Shown: positions 36,670-44,873 of the stretch, one piece after another | Layout of the letters: the number at the start of each line of letters is the position of its first letter | How positions within the stretch are numbered: position 1 is the first letter of the stretch | DNA from: Pyrinomonadaceae bacterium | GTDB lineage: Bacteria; Acidobacteriota; Blastocatellia; Pyrinomonadales; Pyrinomonadaceae | Assembly: GCA_030841085.1 (NCBI GenBank) | Contig: JAVEDP010000004.1 | Location: forward strand, 62,001 to 126,000 | DNA: 64,000 nt | Direction: 5' to 3' | The notes under the pieces: model-generated | Seen by the model: only the letters and a program-made list of their open reading frames with translations | Told to the model about the DNA's origin: nothing | The model's database searches: none | Program-made: the position numbers and the translations under genes

Positions 36670-36950
36670 CACTTACTAATCCTCGGCGAAACGGACTGCG
36701 TTGGATATCGCATAGCTTGTAACTCCATATCGGGTAATCCGAATCAACGCAGGCAGCAATCAACTCGTCAGGTTCCGTTAACTGTTGAGTTTAGATTGTG
36801 AATACGTAATAAAACTGACTTTCCTTCTGCGATCCGCTCTGTTTCTGATTTAATACCCAATGCAGATGCGATGGTTGATTAATAGGAATAGCACTTGCTG
36901 CAACATCAGCCTTAGATGCTGCCTACACATTTGCGAAGGAGATAGAAACA

Positions 36951-37550
36951 ATGATTATGACTAATAAGTTGCTGCCCGTAGCCCTGGTCGCCGCCTTGAT
37001 TGGCGGTTCGGTTGGCGCTTTCGTAATGCACTCAAGAAACCAATCGACTACGGCCGACACAGCCACGACGCCGGCGTATTCGACTTCAACGAACGGCGAG
37101 ACGCAGTTTGCTCGTTATGAGCCGAACACTTCGGTAAACGATCCGTCAGTGCCCGCGCAGTTTGATACTACGCAGGAACGGACGGCTTATAAATCCGGTT
37201 TCGCTGATGGCTTCCGATCCTGCGAAGCCGGCGTTTCAGGAAATCAAGTATCGTCAAATGGCGTCCTTTATAGTCAGCCGCGAGTTGTCTACAGAAACAG
37301 TGGCCGCAGTACCGTCGCGCGCAGCTCAAGTAGTTCGCGTCGCGTTTACTACGACTATCAACGACCGCGCAGCCGCAGTTTTTGGCAGAAACATCGTGAC
37401 AAGCTGACGGTAGCAATGGGTACTGGCGGCGGCGCCCTCTTGGGCGGAATTATTGGTGGTAAAAAAGGTGCCGGCATTGGCGCGCTTGCAGGCGCCGGCG
37501 GTTCCGCTCTTTACACTTATAAGCTTCGGAATCGCAACCGACGCTACTAA
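36951..37550 (+). CDS. Glycine-zipper membrane-associated protein
   Basis: 199 residues, strong ribosome site GAAGGAGATAGAAACA. An N-terminal TM segment or signal anchor (LLPVALVAALIGGSVGAFVM) is followed by a Thr/Ser/Asn-rich stretch and a Ser/Arg-rich segment. The C-terminal glycine zipper is GTGGGALLGGIIGGKKGAGIGALAGAGG, of the YMGG/Gly-zipper class. Such proteins sit in or across the envelope; role unknown. Confidence 0.85.
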   Translation: MIMTNKLLPVALVAALIGGSVGAFVMHSRNQSTTADTATTPAYSTSTNGETQFARYEPNTSVNDPSVPAQFDTTQERTAYKSGFADGFRSCEAGVSGNQVSSNGVLYSQPRVVYRNSGRSTVARSSSSSRRVYYDYQRPRSRSFWQKHRDKLTVAMGTGGGALLGGIIGGKKGAGIGALAGAGGSALYTYKLRNRNRRY

Positions 37551-37579
37551 CGACGCTTACCGAGCAAGGCTTCGATAAT

Positions 37580-38524
37580 GTGGCGAACATGAGGGTAGTG
37601 CTCTCAATCGCGTTGAGCGTTCTGGCAGCAATCCCGTGGGCAGTCCCTGTTTCAGGGGCTGCCCATTTGTTTGCGGGCGAGCGCGCCACGCAACTGCTTC
37701 GCGCCTCGCCTCCGCCCCAACCAGCGCGCTTTCGCGTGGATGATGACCGCGGCCTTTTGATAAGCGTTTGGCTCAACGGACGCGGTCCGTATGTTTTTGT
37801 GATTGATACCGGCGCCGGTTTGAACGTGATCAGTGAACGGTTAGTTAATGCGGCAGGTCTTAGAACTGCCGAAACAAGCCAGACCCTGATTGGTGGACTG
37901 AGTGGCGTCACAACTTCTTCGAATCGCGAAGCCGCTCTCGACACGCTGGCACTTGGTTACCAAAACAATTTGTTGCCGCTGCGACAAAGCGCTTTGATCG
38001 TTAGCTATCTGCCCGCGGGTATAGAAGGGATTCTCGATCCAACCGTGGCGTTTGCTCCATACGGTTACTCGATCGATATGCCCAGCGGACGGATTGAGCC
38101 ACTCAATGATTCGACTGAGTTAAGTCATACTTCGCCGGCTGACGGCGCCACCGTTGAATGGCTGCGACGCGGCGATAGCGATCGGCCTTTCGTGAAACTC
38201 GGCGACGGCAGGCTCGCTTTAATCGACACCGGTTCTCGCTTTGGATTAGCGGTCAGCGACCGACAGGCGATAATCGTAAGCCGAGATAGAACGCGGCGCA
38301 CAATACCCAGCCTCGATTTGGGCGGCGGGACGATTAACGCGAGGCGCGTCGACCCGACTACCATAAGTATCGGTGAGCTGGTGCTCCGCGGCATTCCGAC
38401 AGACATCGTTTCCGGCGGCGCGGCCGACGCCCCGCTGATTTTAGGGCGAGACGCTTTGTATCCGTTTAAAATAAGTTTCTATCCGCGCAGGCGATTGATC
38501 GAGTTTGCCCCAATCGATCGATGA
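37580..38524 (+). CDS. Retropepsin-like aspartic protease with two DTG motifs
   Basis: 314 residues, GTG start (37580; an ATG 9 bases on is an alternative). Signal peptide VVLSIALSVLAAIPWAVPVS. YVFVIDTGAGLNVISERLV carries one DTG, and RLALIDTGSRFGLAVS near residue 215 a second, each in a hydrophobic-hydrophobic-DTG context as in pepsin lobes. IEGILDPTVAFAPY and APLILGRDALYPFKISF fit the flanking strands. A secreted bilobal or duplicated single-chain protease is inferred. Confidence 0.75.
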   Translation: MANMRVVLSIALSVLAAIPWAVPVSGAAHLFAGERATQLLRASPPPQPARFRVDDDRGLLISVWLNGRGPYVFVIDTGAGLNVISERLVNAAGLRTAETSQTLIGGLSGVTTSSNREAALDTLALGYQNNLLPLRQSALIVSYLPAGIEGILDPTVAFAPYGYSIDMPSGRIEPLNDSTELSHTSPADGATVEWLRRGDSDRPFVKLGDGRLALIDTGSRFGLAVSDRQAIIVSRDRTRRTIPSLDLGGGTINARRVDPTTISIGELVLRGIPTDIVSGGAADAPLILGRDALYPFKISFYPRRRLIEFAPIDR

Positions 38525-38564
38525 GGCATGACGACGCCCTGCGTTTTAATTTGAGCTTCGTAAA

Positions 38565-39701
38565 ATGACAGTCGTATTTCGCTTAATGGCCACTGCGCTG
38601 GCGCTCGTTATGTGCATCAGTGGTTTGCCTTTTGGACTGCGGTGGCTTGACACCGCTTTGCGGCGCGGCGGCTTGACGCCGCTTTTGGCCATCGCAAGCC
38701 ACGCCCAGGGACAACGACCGCGCGTTACTGTCCCGACCAAACCGCCGGCGCCACAAAAACCTGCAAGCGGTGATTCCGATGCCGACGCTGAAGTAGTGCG
38801 CGTCGAGACAGATCTCGTCAACACTCTATTCACAGCCGTCGATCAAAATCGCCACTTCGTCACGTCGCTGCGGTCCGAAGACGTGCGCATTTTTGAGAAT
38901 GACGTACCGCAAACCGTAAGCATGTTCCAACGCGAAACTGATCGGCCATTGTCGCTGGCGATTCTTATCGACACCAGCGAGTCACAAAGGGGCGTGATGG
39001 CCCAGGAAAAGCTGGCCGCGCGCGCGTTTGTTGAGTCGGTGATTCGGCCCAGCGTCGATCGTGCGGCAGTGCTTTCGTTCACCGGCATTCCCAAACTAGA
39101 GCAAGCGCTGACCGGCGATCCTGTCCGGCTGCGAGAGGGAATTGATCAAGTGCGCGTGGAATTGTCCGCGGAAAATGAGCGGCTGCTGGCGGCTGGCGAA
39201 GATCCGCTGCCGATTGAGCAAGACCCGAGCGGTTACACCAGTATTTGGGATGCACTGTGGCTCACCATTCAGGAACACCTGGTTAAAACTCCTGACAACA
39301 CGCGCCGCGCAATTATTCTCTTGTCGGACGGCGACGACACTGCCAGCCACAAGGATAAGCAGGAAGTGATCGACCTGGCTGTGAGGTCGGACGTCGTGAT
39401 CTATTCGATTGGAATTCGGGATGCAGATTTTCCCGAGGGAAAACTCGACGCCGGCGCTTTACGAAAAGTGTCTGATAAAACCGGAGGACGCACGTTCATT
39501 CCCGCGGGACCGGGCGACCTGACCCAGGCCTTTTCACAGATCGATCAGGAGCTTCGCTCGCAGTACTTGATTGCTTACTCACCGACGAATAAGAATCGCG
39601 ACGCAACATACCGGCGACTGCGCATCGAGATCATCAACCCCGAACTACGTAAACAAAAACTACAGTTGCTCTACCGCCAGGGCTATTACGCCAAGAAGTA
39701 G
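38565..39701 (+). CDS. Exported von Willebrand factor A domain protein, second copy
   Basis: 378 residues. N-terminal signal region contains a segment, GLRWLDTALRRGGLTPLLA, encoded by a genomic GCGGCTTGACGCCGC repeat. The VWA domain has MIDAS residues in AILIDTSESQRGVM and ILLSDGDDTASHKDK; the tail SQYLIAYSPTNKNRDATYRR matches the first VWA protein (30237-31172). Paralogous pair. Confidence 0.87.
   Translation: MTVVFRLMATALALVMCISGLPFGLRWLDTALRRGGLTPLLAIASHAQGQRPRVTVPTKPPAPQKPASGDSDADAEVVRVETDLVNTLFTAVDQNRHFVTSLRSEDVRIFENDVPQTVSMFQRETDRPLSLAILIDTSESQRGVMAQEKLAARAFVESVIRPSVDRAAVLSFTGIPKLEQALTGDPVRLREGIDQVRVELSAENERLLAAGEDPLPIEQDPSGYTSIWDALWLTIQEHLVKTPDNTRRAIILLSDGDDTASHKDKQEVIDLAVRSDVVIYSIGIRDADFPEGKLDAGALRKVSDKTGGRTFIPAGPGDLTQAFSQIDQELRSQYLIAYSPTNKNRDATYRRLRIEIINPELRKQKLQLLYRQGYYAKK
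38637..38687 (+). repeat. GCGGCTTGACGCCGC repeat inside the VWA signal peptide
   Basis: Two tandem units, GCGGTGGCTTGACACCGC and GCGGCGGCTTGACGCCGC, encode RWLDTALRRGGLTPLL. The family is otherwise intergenic (21885-22072). Confidence 0.85.
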
Positions 39702-39801
39702 CGCTGACGTTGGCGGGATAATGTTCCTTTGGCGGTATTATCACGCAACGGGGCATATAATGCGCTTATTCCGTTATCCAGCAGCAGCGGGATAATATAT
39801 G
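39702..39801 (+). other. Leading edge of the cassette array; attI-like or vestigial region
   Basis: About 100 bases between the VWA stop and the first cassette core site (GTTATGT at 39802). It contains GCGGGATAAT twice (39713 and 39788), ATAATGTTCC...GGTATTAT, an isolated TATAAT (39756-39761) without a good -35, and TTATCC-agcagcagcg-GGATAA. Not the same sequence as the attC sites. It may be an attI, a promoter for the array, or a degenerate attC; none is established. Confidence 0.35.
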
Positions 39802-39851
39802 GTTATGTTGCTTATTCTGTCGTACAACTCTCGCGAAGGGAAGTGAACCTC

Positions 39852-40091
39852 ATGCCGCGATTCGTCATCTACCCGAAGGAAGGCGACCGTCTTGAGTTGG
39901 AGTTCGAAAGGTTTGTGGTCAACGCTCAAAACCGCGAAATCGAACTCTACAACCAACATGGCGAACAATGTGGCGCGTTCGTGACGCGTGCCAACGCCGC
40001 TGTTGTTCCAACGGAACTGCGACCGACCCAACGGCTAGACATGCTGACGTTTACTGTTTACTTAGCAAACCATCATGACGAACCATTCTAA
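39852..40091 (+). CDS. Cassette 1: small unknown protein with in-frame stop
   Basis: 79 residues from ATG 39852 (RBS GAAGGGAAG); the ORF-track start at 39729 is outside the cassette. MPRFVIYPKEGDRLELEFER then NREIELYNQHGEQCGAF. The same frame continues after the TAA (40089) for 42 codons, INGTHFVRQDDGYEFRLNGN and on to a TGA at 40218, just before attC1. This is either a 121-codon gene broken by a nonsense mutation or a chance extension. No family recognised. Confidence 0.6.
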   Translation: MPRFVIYPKEGDRLELEFERFVVNAQNREIELYNQHGEQCGAFVTRANAAVVPTELRPTQRLDMLTFTVYLANHHDEPF

Positions 40092-40229
40092 ATCAACGGA
40101 ACGCATTTCGTTCGGCAGGATGATGGTTACGAATTTCGACTTAACGGCAACCGTCCTGTTCCCTCGGTTTACATTGACCCCATACAAATCGTAGGTCTAA
40201 CGTATGTGCAAACCAACTGAACGGACGCA

Positions 40230-40335
40230 ACATAACACATCGTTGGACGCGAGCGGCGGAAGCGTGTTTCGCATCATAGTTGGTCCGGCGACGCTTGATT
40301 GAATTCGCGCCGCCGCGTCAACTCAAACGTTGGGC
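40230..40335 (+). repeat. attC site 1 (type A)
   Basis: Core ACATAAC (40230) to GTTGGGC (40335). Left arm CATCGTTGGACGCGAGCGGC, right arm CGCCGCCGCGTCAACTCAAA. Arms pair with an unpaired G and A in the left arm. Confidence 0.88.
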
Positions 40336-40369
40336 GGCTTCACTTGCCGATGATGGAAAGGACCTAACG

Positions 40370-40678
40370 ATGCCCTGGTACGAAATTGGCGCTAGTCGCG
40401 ATCAACCCGAGCGCGGTAAAGACCGTCTGATTCGCATGACTCAAACGATCTGGGAATCGAGCGGCAAATCCGATGGCTTCGCATTGTTGGGTGCGCACAC
40501 AACATCCGACGGAAAATTTGACGTTTGTTACCTGACGCCTGCTTGCCAAGATCCAATAAATGGAAGCGGCGGCGGTTATTTCACTTTTTGGCAAGTCATC
40601 CCCATTGACAAAAAACCTCCCCGAGAGTCACTAGAGGTTCTTGTCGGAGATCCTAAAGCGTTGGCCTTGCTTGACTGA
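40370..40678 (+). CDS. Cassette 2: small unknown protein
   Basis: 102 residues from ATG 40370 (RBS GGAAAGG). MPWYEIGASRDQPERGKDRL, SDGFALLGAHTTSDGKFDVC, YFTFWQVIPIDKKPPRESLE. The ORF-track N-terminus MVRRRLIEFAPPRQLK is attC1 sequence. Stop is 11 bases before attC2. No family recognised. Confidence 0.7.
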   Translation: MPWYEIGASRDQPERGKDRLIRMTQTIWESSGKSDGFALLGAHTTSDGKFDVCYLTPACQDPINGSGGGYFTFWQVIPIDKKPPRESLEVLVGDPKALALLD

Positions 40679-40689
40679 TTGACCGCGCC

Positions 40690-40795
40690 GCCCAACAAAT
40701 CGTTGGACGCGAGCGGCGGTAGCGTGTTTCGCATCATGACTGGTCCGGCGATGCGTTCGTGAATTCGCGCCGCCGCGTCAACTCAGACGTTAGAT
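40690..40795 (+). repeat. attC site 2 (type A)
   Basis: Core GCCCAAC (40690) to GTTAGAT (40795). Left arm AAATCGTTGGACGCGAGCGG, right arm CGCCGCCGCGTCAACTCAGA. Confidence 0.88.
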
Positions 40796-40875
40796 TGCTT
40801 TGGGTCCTATCAGGATTGAAGAAATGGGTCTTTATTCGATCATACTAGACTACTCTCTTATGGAGGCTCTAGACC

Positions 40876-41256
40876 ATGCCACCTAAATTGCTATCCCGAT
40901 ATAAAAGAATTGTTGCGAGTAGCACGCTCACCGCATTTTTGCTCGTTTATTCGAGTGCCATAGGTACAATAAATTATTTCAAATTAAGAAACATAGATCC
41001 TCCTGTGGCGGAGCAACAGAGTGAGTCCTTAGCTAGAAAGTTACTGGAAGAGCTAAGCACACACCCACCAGCCAGCGAAGAGGAGAACCGCATTTTTGCG
41101 GCGAAACTTGGCGTGATTGATCTTCGTCCGATCGCGCCTTGCTATGATTTGCGAGAAGCCGCTAAGCGAGAGTTTGACCGATATTACCGTAACTCAACGC
41201 CTGAAAACATAGAACAACTCAAGTCAATTCTCGGTTCGATAGTTAGGGACTGCTAG
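40876..41256 (+). CDS. Cassette 3: unknown protein with N-terminal TM segment
   Basis: 126 residues, MPPKLLSRYKRIVASSTLTAFLLV then an apparent TM (FLLVYSSAIGTINYF) and a helical rest rich in charged residues (ARKLLEELSTHPPASEEENR). Base composition is AT-richer than the chromosomal neighbours. No family recognised. Confidence 0.65.
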   Translation: MPPKLLSRYKRIVASSTLTAFLLVYSSAIGTINYFKLRNIDPPVAEQQSESLARKLLEELSTHPPASEEENRIFAAKLGVIDLRPIAPCYDLREAAKREFDRYYRNSTPENIEQLKSILGSIVRDC

Positions 41257-41314
41257 TAATGTCGTTGCTCTATTTTCGTCGGTTCCGTCGGTTCTATAGT
41301 GTCACCAGAGCGCA

Positions 41315-41422
41315 ATCTAACAAGTCTTGCAGCTGACGGCGCGGTAGCATGCTCTTCAAGTAACCTTATTCCAGCGGGCTTGAATCCTGATCGCGCGCCG
41401 CAGCTGAAGGCCAGCGTTATGC
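41315..41422 (+). repeat. attC site 3 (type B)
   Basis: Core ATCTAAC (41315) to GTTATGC (41422). Left arm CTTGCAGCTGACGGCGCGGTAG, right arm GATCGCGCGCCGCAGCTGAAGG. Different arm sequence from the type A sites, same design. Confidence 0.85.
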
Positions 41423-41460
41423 GGCGGGAGTCTCTCGATGACCGCCACTTGAGCACGACA

Positions 41461-41988
41461 ATGAAAGACGATTTTCAAATCTTGGCTTGGATAGCCACCG
41501 TTGTCGCCGCGGTCTTCGCGATTTTCCAATGGCGTAAGAATCTTCGATGGAAACAAGCTGAAATGGCTAAGACTTGTTTGGACGAAATCTGGAACGACCG
41601 TTTTGCTTTTGCTGCACTCAAAATGCTCGACTGGACGGGCTTGTCCTTTCCGTTACCGGACGATGGCGGCAACACGCCTCAGATATCGCACGAACAACGT
41701 CGTGCTTCTCTACGCGTCGCTAATACTGAGTTTCCTGCCGGCGATCCGGGCCCGTTTATTCGCGACGCCTATGATCGTTTGTTTGACGGCTTCGAACGGC
41801 TCGAGCATTTCATTCGCATCAAACTAATTCGATTCGAAGATGTGGAGCCTCGGCTTAGATATTATGTTGGCAAACTTGGTACGGCTGATGAACGCCCGGT
41901 GGCCGAAATATTTCTCAGCGCGTATGACTTCAAACTGGCGTTGTCCTTTCTCGAACGATTTGCATCTTGGAACCCGGACGCCGCATAA
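41461..41988 (+). CDS. Cassette 4: unknown protein with N-terminal TM segment
   Basis: 175 residues from ATG 41461, or 189 from an ATG at 41419 that lies in the core site. N-terminal TM (ILAWIATVVAAVFAIFQWRK) and soluble part with DIEDVE-like acidic stretches: FDGFERLEHFIRIKLIRFED. The C-terminus ends NPDAA and the stop TAA is inside GCATAAC of attC4. Some resemblance to DUF4760-like proteins, unverified. Confidence 0.68.
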   Translation: MKDDFQILAWIATVVAAVFAIFQWRKNLRWKQAEMAKTCLDEIWNDRFAFAALKMLDWTGLSFPLPDDGGNTPQISHEQRRASLRVANTEFPAGDPGPFIRDAYDRLFDGFERLEHFIRIKLIRFEDVEPRLRYYVGKLGTADERPVAEIFLSAYDFKLALSFLERFASWNPDAA

Positions 41989-42088
41989 CAAATCGTTGGA
42001 CGGGAGCGGCGGGAGCGTCTTTCGCAACTAACTTGGTGCGGCGGAGGGCGCTTTGATTCGCGCCGCCGCGTCAACTCAACCGTTCGGT
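41983..42088 (+). repeat. attC site 4 (type A)
   Basis: Core GCATAAC (41983) to GTTCGGT (42088). Left arm AAATCGTTGGACGGGAGCGG, right arm CGCCGCCGCGTCAACTCAAC. Confidence 0.86.
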
Positions 42089-42115
42089 GCTTTACTGTAA
42101 CTCAGAGGAGATCAA

Positions 42116-42754
42116 ATGCGACACCTTTTCCTTGCCGGTCTCGTCATGCTTCAGGTTCTTTTAGCTGACTCAACCCTGGCCCAGTCGCCAACGCGCGCTG
42201 TAACGGAAGCCGGGCAAAGAGTGCTCCTATTTCCAGACGGGTCATGGAAACCGGACGTCAGTAAACCACCGAAGGCATCCCCGGTCGGTAAGTCACCTAA
42301 GCCGGGACGGATAACCCTCCTAGCCCGGGCGAAGTACAAAGACTATGAGAAGGCGACCTTTAGCTTCGAGCATGGAGTTCGGGATGATCCAAAACTTGAG
42401 CTCACCCTGAACGATTGGGATCTCGAGTACGGGAATGGCGGCGACGCGCTCGGAGTCACAATGGTTACCGACGATCGTAGTCGAATCAAGGATCTCGGCA
42501 CCCTGAGATGGTCCGATATCAGGAAGATTCCGGAGCTGCCGGCGCATCCCGTGCCCACACGGGAGCCCGTCGTGCCTGCCGTCGTGGGGCATATGTATCT
42601 GGTTCATACGCGTGATTCGAATTCCGACTTCTACGCACTCTTTCGCGTCGAGGAGCTCGTTCACGGCGACAGCTGCACGATCACGTGGAAGATCGTACCG
42701 AATCCCGAGCCTGACAGCGCGCCGAACAAAGCCTTGCAACTGACGGCGCGATAG
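42116..42754 (+). CDS. Cassette 5: exported unknown protein with attC-encoded tail
   Basis: 212 residues, strong RBS CAGAGGAGATCAA. Signal peptide MRHLFLAGLVMLQVLLADSTLA, then TEAGQRVLLFPDGSWKPD, a motif seen in exported proteins of this kind of genome, and a beta-rich domain. Last residues APNKALQLTAR are encoded by the attC5 left arm, so the reading frame has extended into the recombination site. Confidence 0.75.
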   Translation: MRHLFLAGLVMLQVLLADSTLAQSPTRAVTEAGQRVLLFPDGSWKPDVSKPPKASPVGKSPKPGRITLLARAKYKDYEKATFSFEHGVRDDPKLELTLNDWDLEYGNGGDALGVTMVTDDRSRIKDLGTLRWSDIRKIPELPAHPVPTREPVVPAVVGHMYLVHTRDSNSDFYALFRVEELVHGDSCTITWKIVPNPEPDSAPNKALQLTAR

Positions 42755-42827
42755 CATGTTTCCCAAGTAACCTTGCTCCTTCACTTGAATACTGATCGCG
42801 CGCTGCAGCTGAATGCCAGCGTTCGGC
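42721..42827 (+). repeat. attC site 5 (type B)
   Basis: Core GCCGAAC (42721) to GTTCGGC (42827). Left arm CCTTGCAACTGACGGCGCGA, right arm GATCGCGCGCTGCAGCTGAA. Confidence 0.86.
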
Positions 42828-42869
42828 GCTTCGTTTCTACTTGCGGGCGATTTGATAAGGAATCAGAAG

Positions 42870-43418
42870 ATGGCCAGATTGATTTCGTTAGCGCTGGCGT
42901 TGCTGATAACGAACACTCCAATCGTGAGTTCCCATTGGCATGCCTACGGTTTTCAGAATAGCGCCGAGGTCATCCAGGACGACGCAGAGCATCCGGGCAT
43001 CGAACTAATGCTTACTCCTCTCGATTGGAGTCGCCAAGCCAACCAGTATGTTCGCAAAGAGAAGTTCAGGGTCGGGGAGAGAGTGCTCATTCAGGTTTCT
43101 GTGATCACGACCGAGCCAAGAGAGGCCTCGTTAACAAGTACCTTTAAACAACATCGGCCGAGGCTAATGAAGGATGGTCATTTAGTGCCACATCGACCAG
43201 GGTCGCCCACATGGGGCCAAGTTGATTGCATTCTGACCCGCGTAATCTTTGTTGGCATTCCAGCCAATCAACCAACACAATTGGCTTCTTTCAATATGGC
43301 TGATTGGTACCGGCCGCTTGAGCCCGGTGAGTATCAGCTTACTCTTTGGGTACGTTTACTTAGCTGTTCGGGGCCGTTGTACAAATCTCACTCGTTAACA
43401 TTTGAAGTGACCAAGTAG
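42870..43418 (+). CDS. Cassette 6: exported unknown protein
   Basis: 182 residues from ATG 42870 (RBS AAGGAATCAGAAG), favoured over the start at 42813 in the attC. Signal peptide MARLISLALALLITNTPIVSS. Mature part with beta-rich repeats: GERVLIQVSVITTEPREASL and LTLWVRLLSCSGPLYKS, suggestive of an immunoglobulin-like fold. Stop 15 bases before attC6. Confidence 0.72.
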   Translation: MARLISLALALLITNTPIVSSHWHAYGFQNSAEVIQDDAEHPGIELMLTPLDWSRQANQYVRKEKFRVGERVLIQVSVITTEPREASLTSTFKQHRPRLMKDGHLVPHRPGSPTWGQVDCILTRVIFVGIPANQPTQLASFNMADWYRPLEPGEYQLTLWVRLLSCSGPLYKSHSLTFEVTK

Positions 43419-43432
43419 TTCATGACCACGCT

Positions 43433-43536
43433 GCCGAACAATCGTTGGACGCGAGCGGCGGAGCGTGTTTCGCAAGATAATTGGTCTGGCGATGCTTGAA
43501 TGAAATCGCGCCGCCGCGTCAACTCAGGCGTTCGAC
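43433..43536 (+). repeat. attC site 6 (type A)
   Basis: Core GCCGAAC (43433) to GTTCGAC (43536). Left arm AATCGTTGGACGCGAGCGGC, right arm GCCGCCGCGTCAACTCAGGC. Confidence 0.87.
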
Positions 43537-43552
43537 GGCTTATTTTTGTAAG

Positions 43553-44086
43553 ATGAAGTTAACAAAATTTATAATTGCTTGTTTCTGCTTACTTGTTATC
43601 GGTGGCGATGCGCTTGGACAAACAACCGAGAGCTCTGTTTCTGAGCTTCAGCGTGTTGCAAAAGTTCTCGAAAAGTCCGCGACCGTTTTAGGCTATAAAA
43701 CCGTAAGAGGTTTTCGTCCTACGGACGAATGGGAAACAGAAGAAAAGAAAGTCTTGCTTGAAAACCATGCATATTACACTTTGTTCGGCGAAGATTCAGA
43801 CGGTTCGTGCCTTAGGACCAACGGACGCATCGGCGTAACAATCTTAATCTTCAAGAATGATGAATTAGCTCGTCGGCAAGTTGATGAAATGAAAAAGGAT
43901 CATTCAGGTAATATTGGGTTTAAGGTTACAAAGTCCGACGAAACAGGCTATCTCCTTGAAGAAGTCAACGGCTTTTATGCTGCCGTTATCCAAGACACAA
44001 AAGTTATTTTCTTTGAAGATAGAAGTCGCGCTCAAGCCGACAATATAAAATCGCTGGTTGAGTCGCTTGCGAAAGAAGCGCGTTAA
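43553..44086 (+). CDS. Cassette 7: exported unknown protein
   Basis: 177 residues from ATG 43553. Signal peptide MKLTKFIIACFCLLVIGGDALGQ. Central VTILIFKNDELARRQVDEMK and TGYLLEEVNGFYAAVIQ. AT-richer than the rest of the window, as expected for recently acquired DNA. No family recognised. Confidence 0.72.
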   Translation: MKLTKFIIACFCLLVIGGDALGQTTESSVSELQRVAKVLEKSATVLGYKTVRGFRPTDEWETEEKKVLLENHAYYTLFGEDSDGSCLRTNGRIGVTILIFKNDELARRQVDEMKKDHSGNIGFKVTKSDETGYLLEEVNGFYAAVIQDTKVIFFEDRSRAQADNIKSLVESLAKEAR

Positions 44087-44098
44087 ATGTTACGCGCG

Positions 44099-44200
44099 AT
44101 CGAACAAATCGTTGGACGCGAGCGGCGGGAGCGTTTTCTCAACTAGCTTGGGGCGGCGAAGGGTGCTTTGATTCGCGCCGCGTCAACTCAATCGTTCGGC
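44099..44200 (+). repeat. attC site 7 (type A)
   Basis: Core ATCGAAC (44099) to GTTCGGC (44200). Left arm AAATCGTTGGACGCGAGCGG, right arm CGCGCCGCGTCAACTCAATC with a 3-base deletion against other sites. Confidence 0.86.
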
Positions 44201-44230
44201 ATCTTATTGTTTTCAAATTCGAGAATAAAA

Positions 44231-44668
44231 ATGCACATCGTTTTTCTTGCCTCGGTACTTCTCAGCCACAGTATTATTCCGGCAAGTGTGAATACGTGGT
44301 TTCCTCAGTCAACATCCCTTGATAAATCTTGTCAGATTCGCAAAATATACATTGCTGAGTTTGACGAGTCAGCTGCTTCGCTGAATTTTCGACGGCGGCT
44401 GGGGAAGCGGCTCTCGAAGAAATTCGTCATTATGGCAAAGCCTGATGAGGCTGATGCAATACTGACCGGAGAATTTTCTGCACTTTCTGGTTCGGGTTAT
44501 AGTTATGTAACGTTCGAGCATGCTGAACTAAAAACTGCTAATGGACAGCTAGTTTGGCATGGTGACTTTGATCTTAAGCTCAGCAACAGCTTGTGGGGTC
44601 TCGGGAATGGTCATATCGGAAATGCCGCAATGCGCATTGCTAAAGACATACTAAACGCTTGTAAGTGA
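44231..44668 (+). CDS. Cassette 8: exported unknown protein
   Basis: 145 residues from ATG 44231. Signal peptide MHIVFLASVLLSHSIIPASVN. Sequence FRRRLGKRLSKKFVIMAKPD then ADAILTGEFSALSGSGY, and LVWHGDFDLK, resembles the DUF4410/LptE-like class of lipoproteins that contain an alpha/beta binding fold; unverified and without lipobox. Stop 50 bases before attC8. Confidence 0.68.
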   Translation: MHIVFLASVLLSHSIIPASVNTWFPQSTSLDKSCQIRKIYIAEFDESAASLNFRRRLGKRLSKKFVIMAKPDEADAILTGEFSALSGSGYSYVTFEHAELKTANGQLVWHGDFDLKLSNSLWGLGNGHIGNAAMRIAKDILNACK

Positions 44669-44718
44669 TGCTCCCCTGTAAAAAGCAGAATCAATGTAGC
44701 TCTATACCTACCGGCGAT

Positions 44719-44865
44719 GCCGAACAAATAGTTGGACGCGAGCGGCGGAGGCGTGTTTCGCAACTTGATTCGTTGGACGCGAGCCGCGGGGAGGTGTTTC
44801 GCATCATAATTGGTCCGGCGCTGCTTGATTGAATTCGTGCCGCCGCGTCAACTCAGACGTTGGGC
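44719..44865 (+). repeat. attC site 8 (type A, composite with duplicated left arm)
   Basis: Core GCCGAAC (44719) to GTTGGGC (44865), 147 bases. The left arm occurs twice: GTTGGACGCGAGCGGCGGAG at 44731 and GTTGGACGCGAGCCGCGGGG at 44772, with 9 bases between the two 32-base copies. One right arm only. Confidence 0.85.
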
Positions 44866-44873
44866 ATCTTCTC

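Noticed and set aside
36951-37550. Glycine-zipper protein as a colicin-type or toxin immunity product
   Set aside because: Only the Gly-zipper pattern is visible; no partner gene or toxin motif.
43553-44086. AT-rich cassette 7 as phage-derived
   Set aside because: AT shift fits cassette cargo; there are no phage neighbours or phage motifs.
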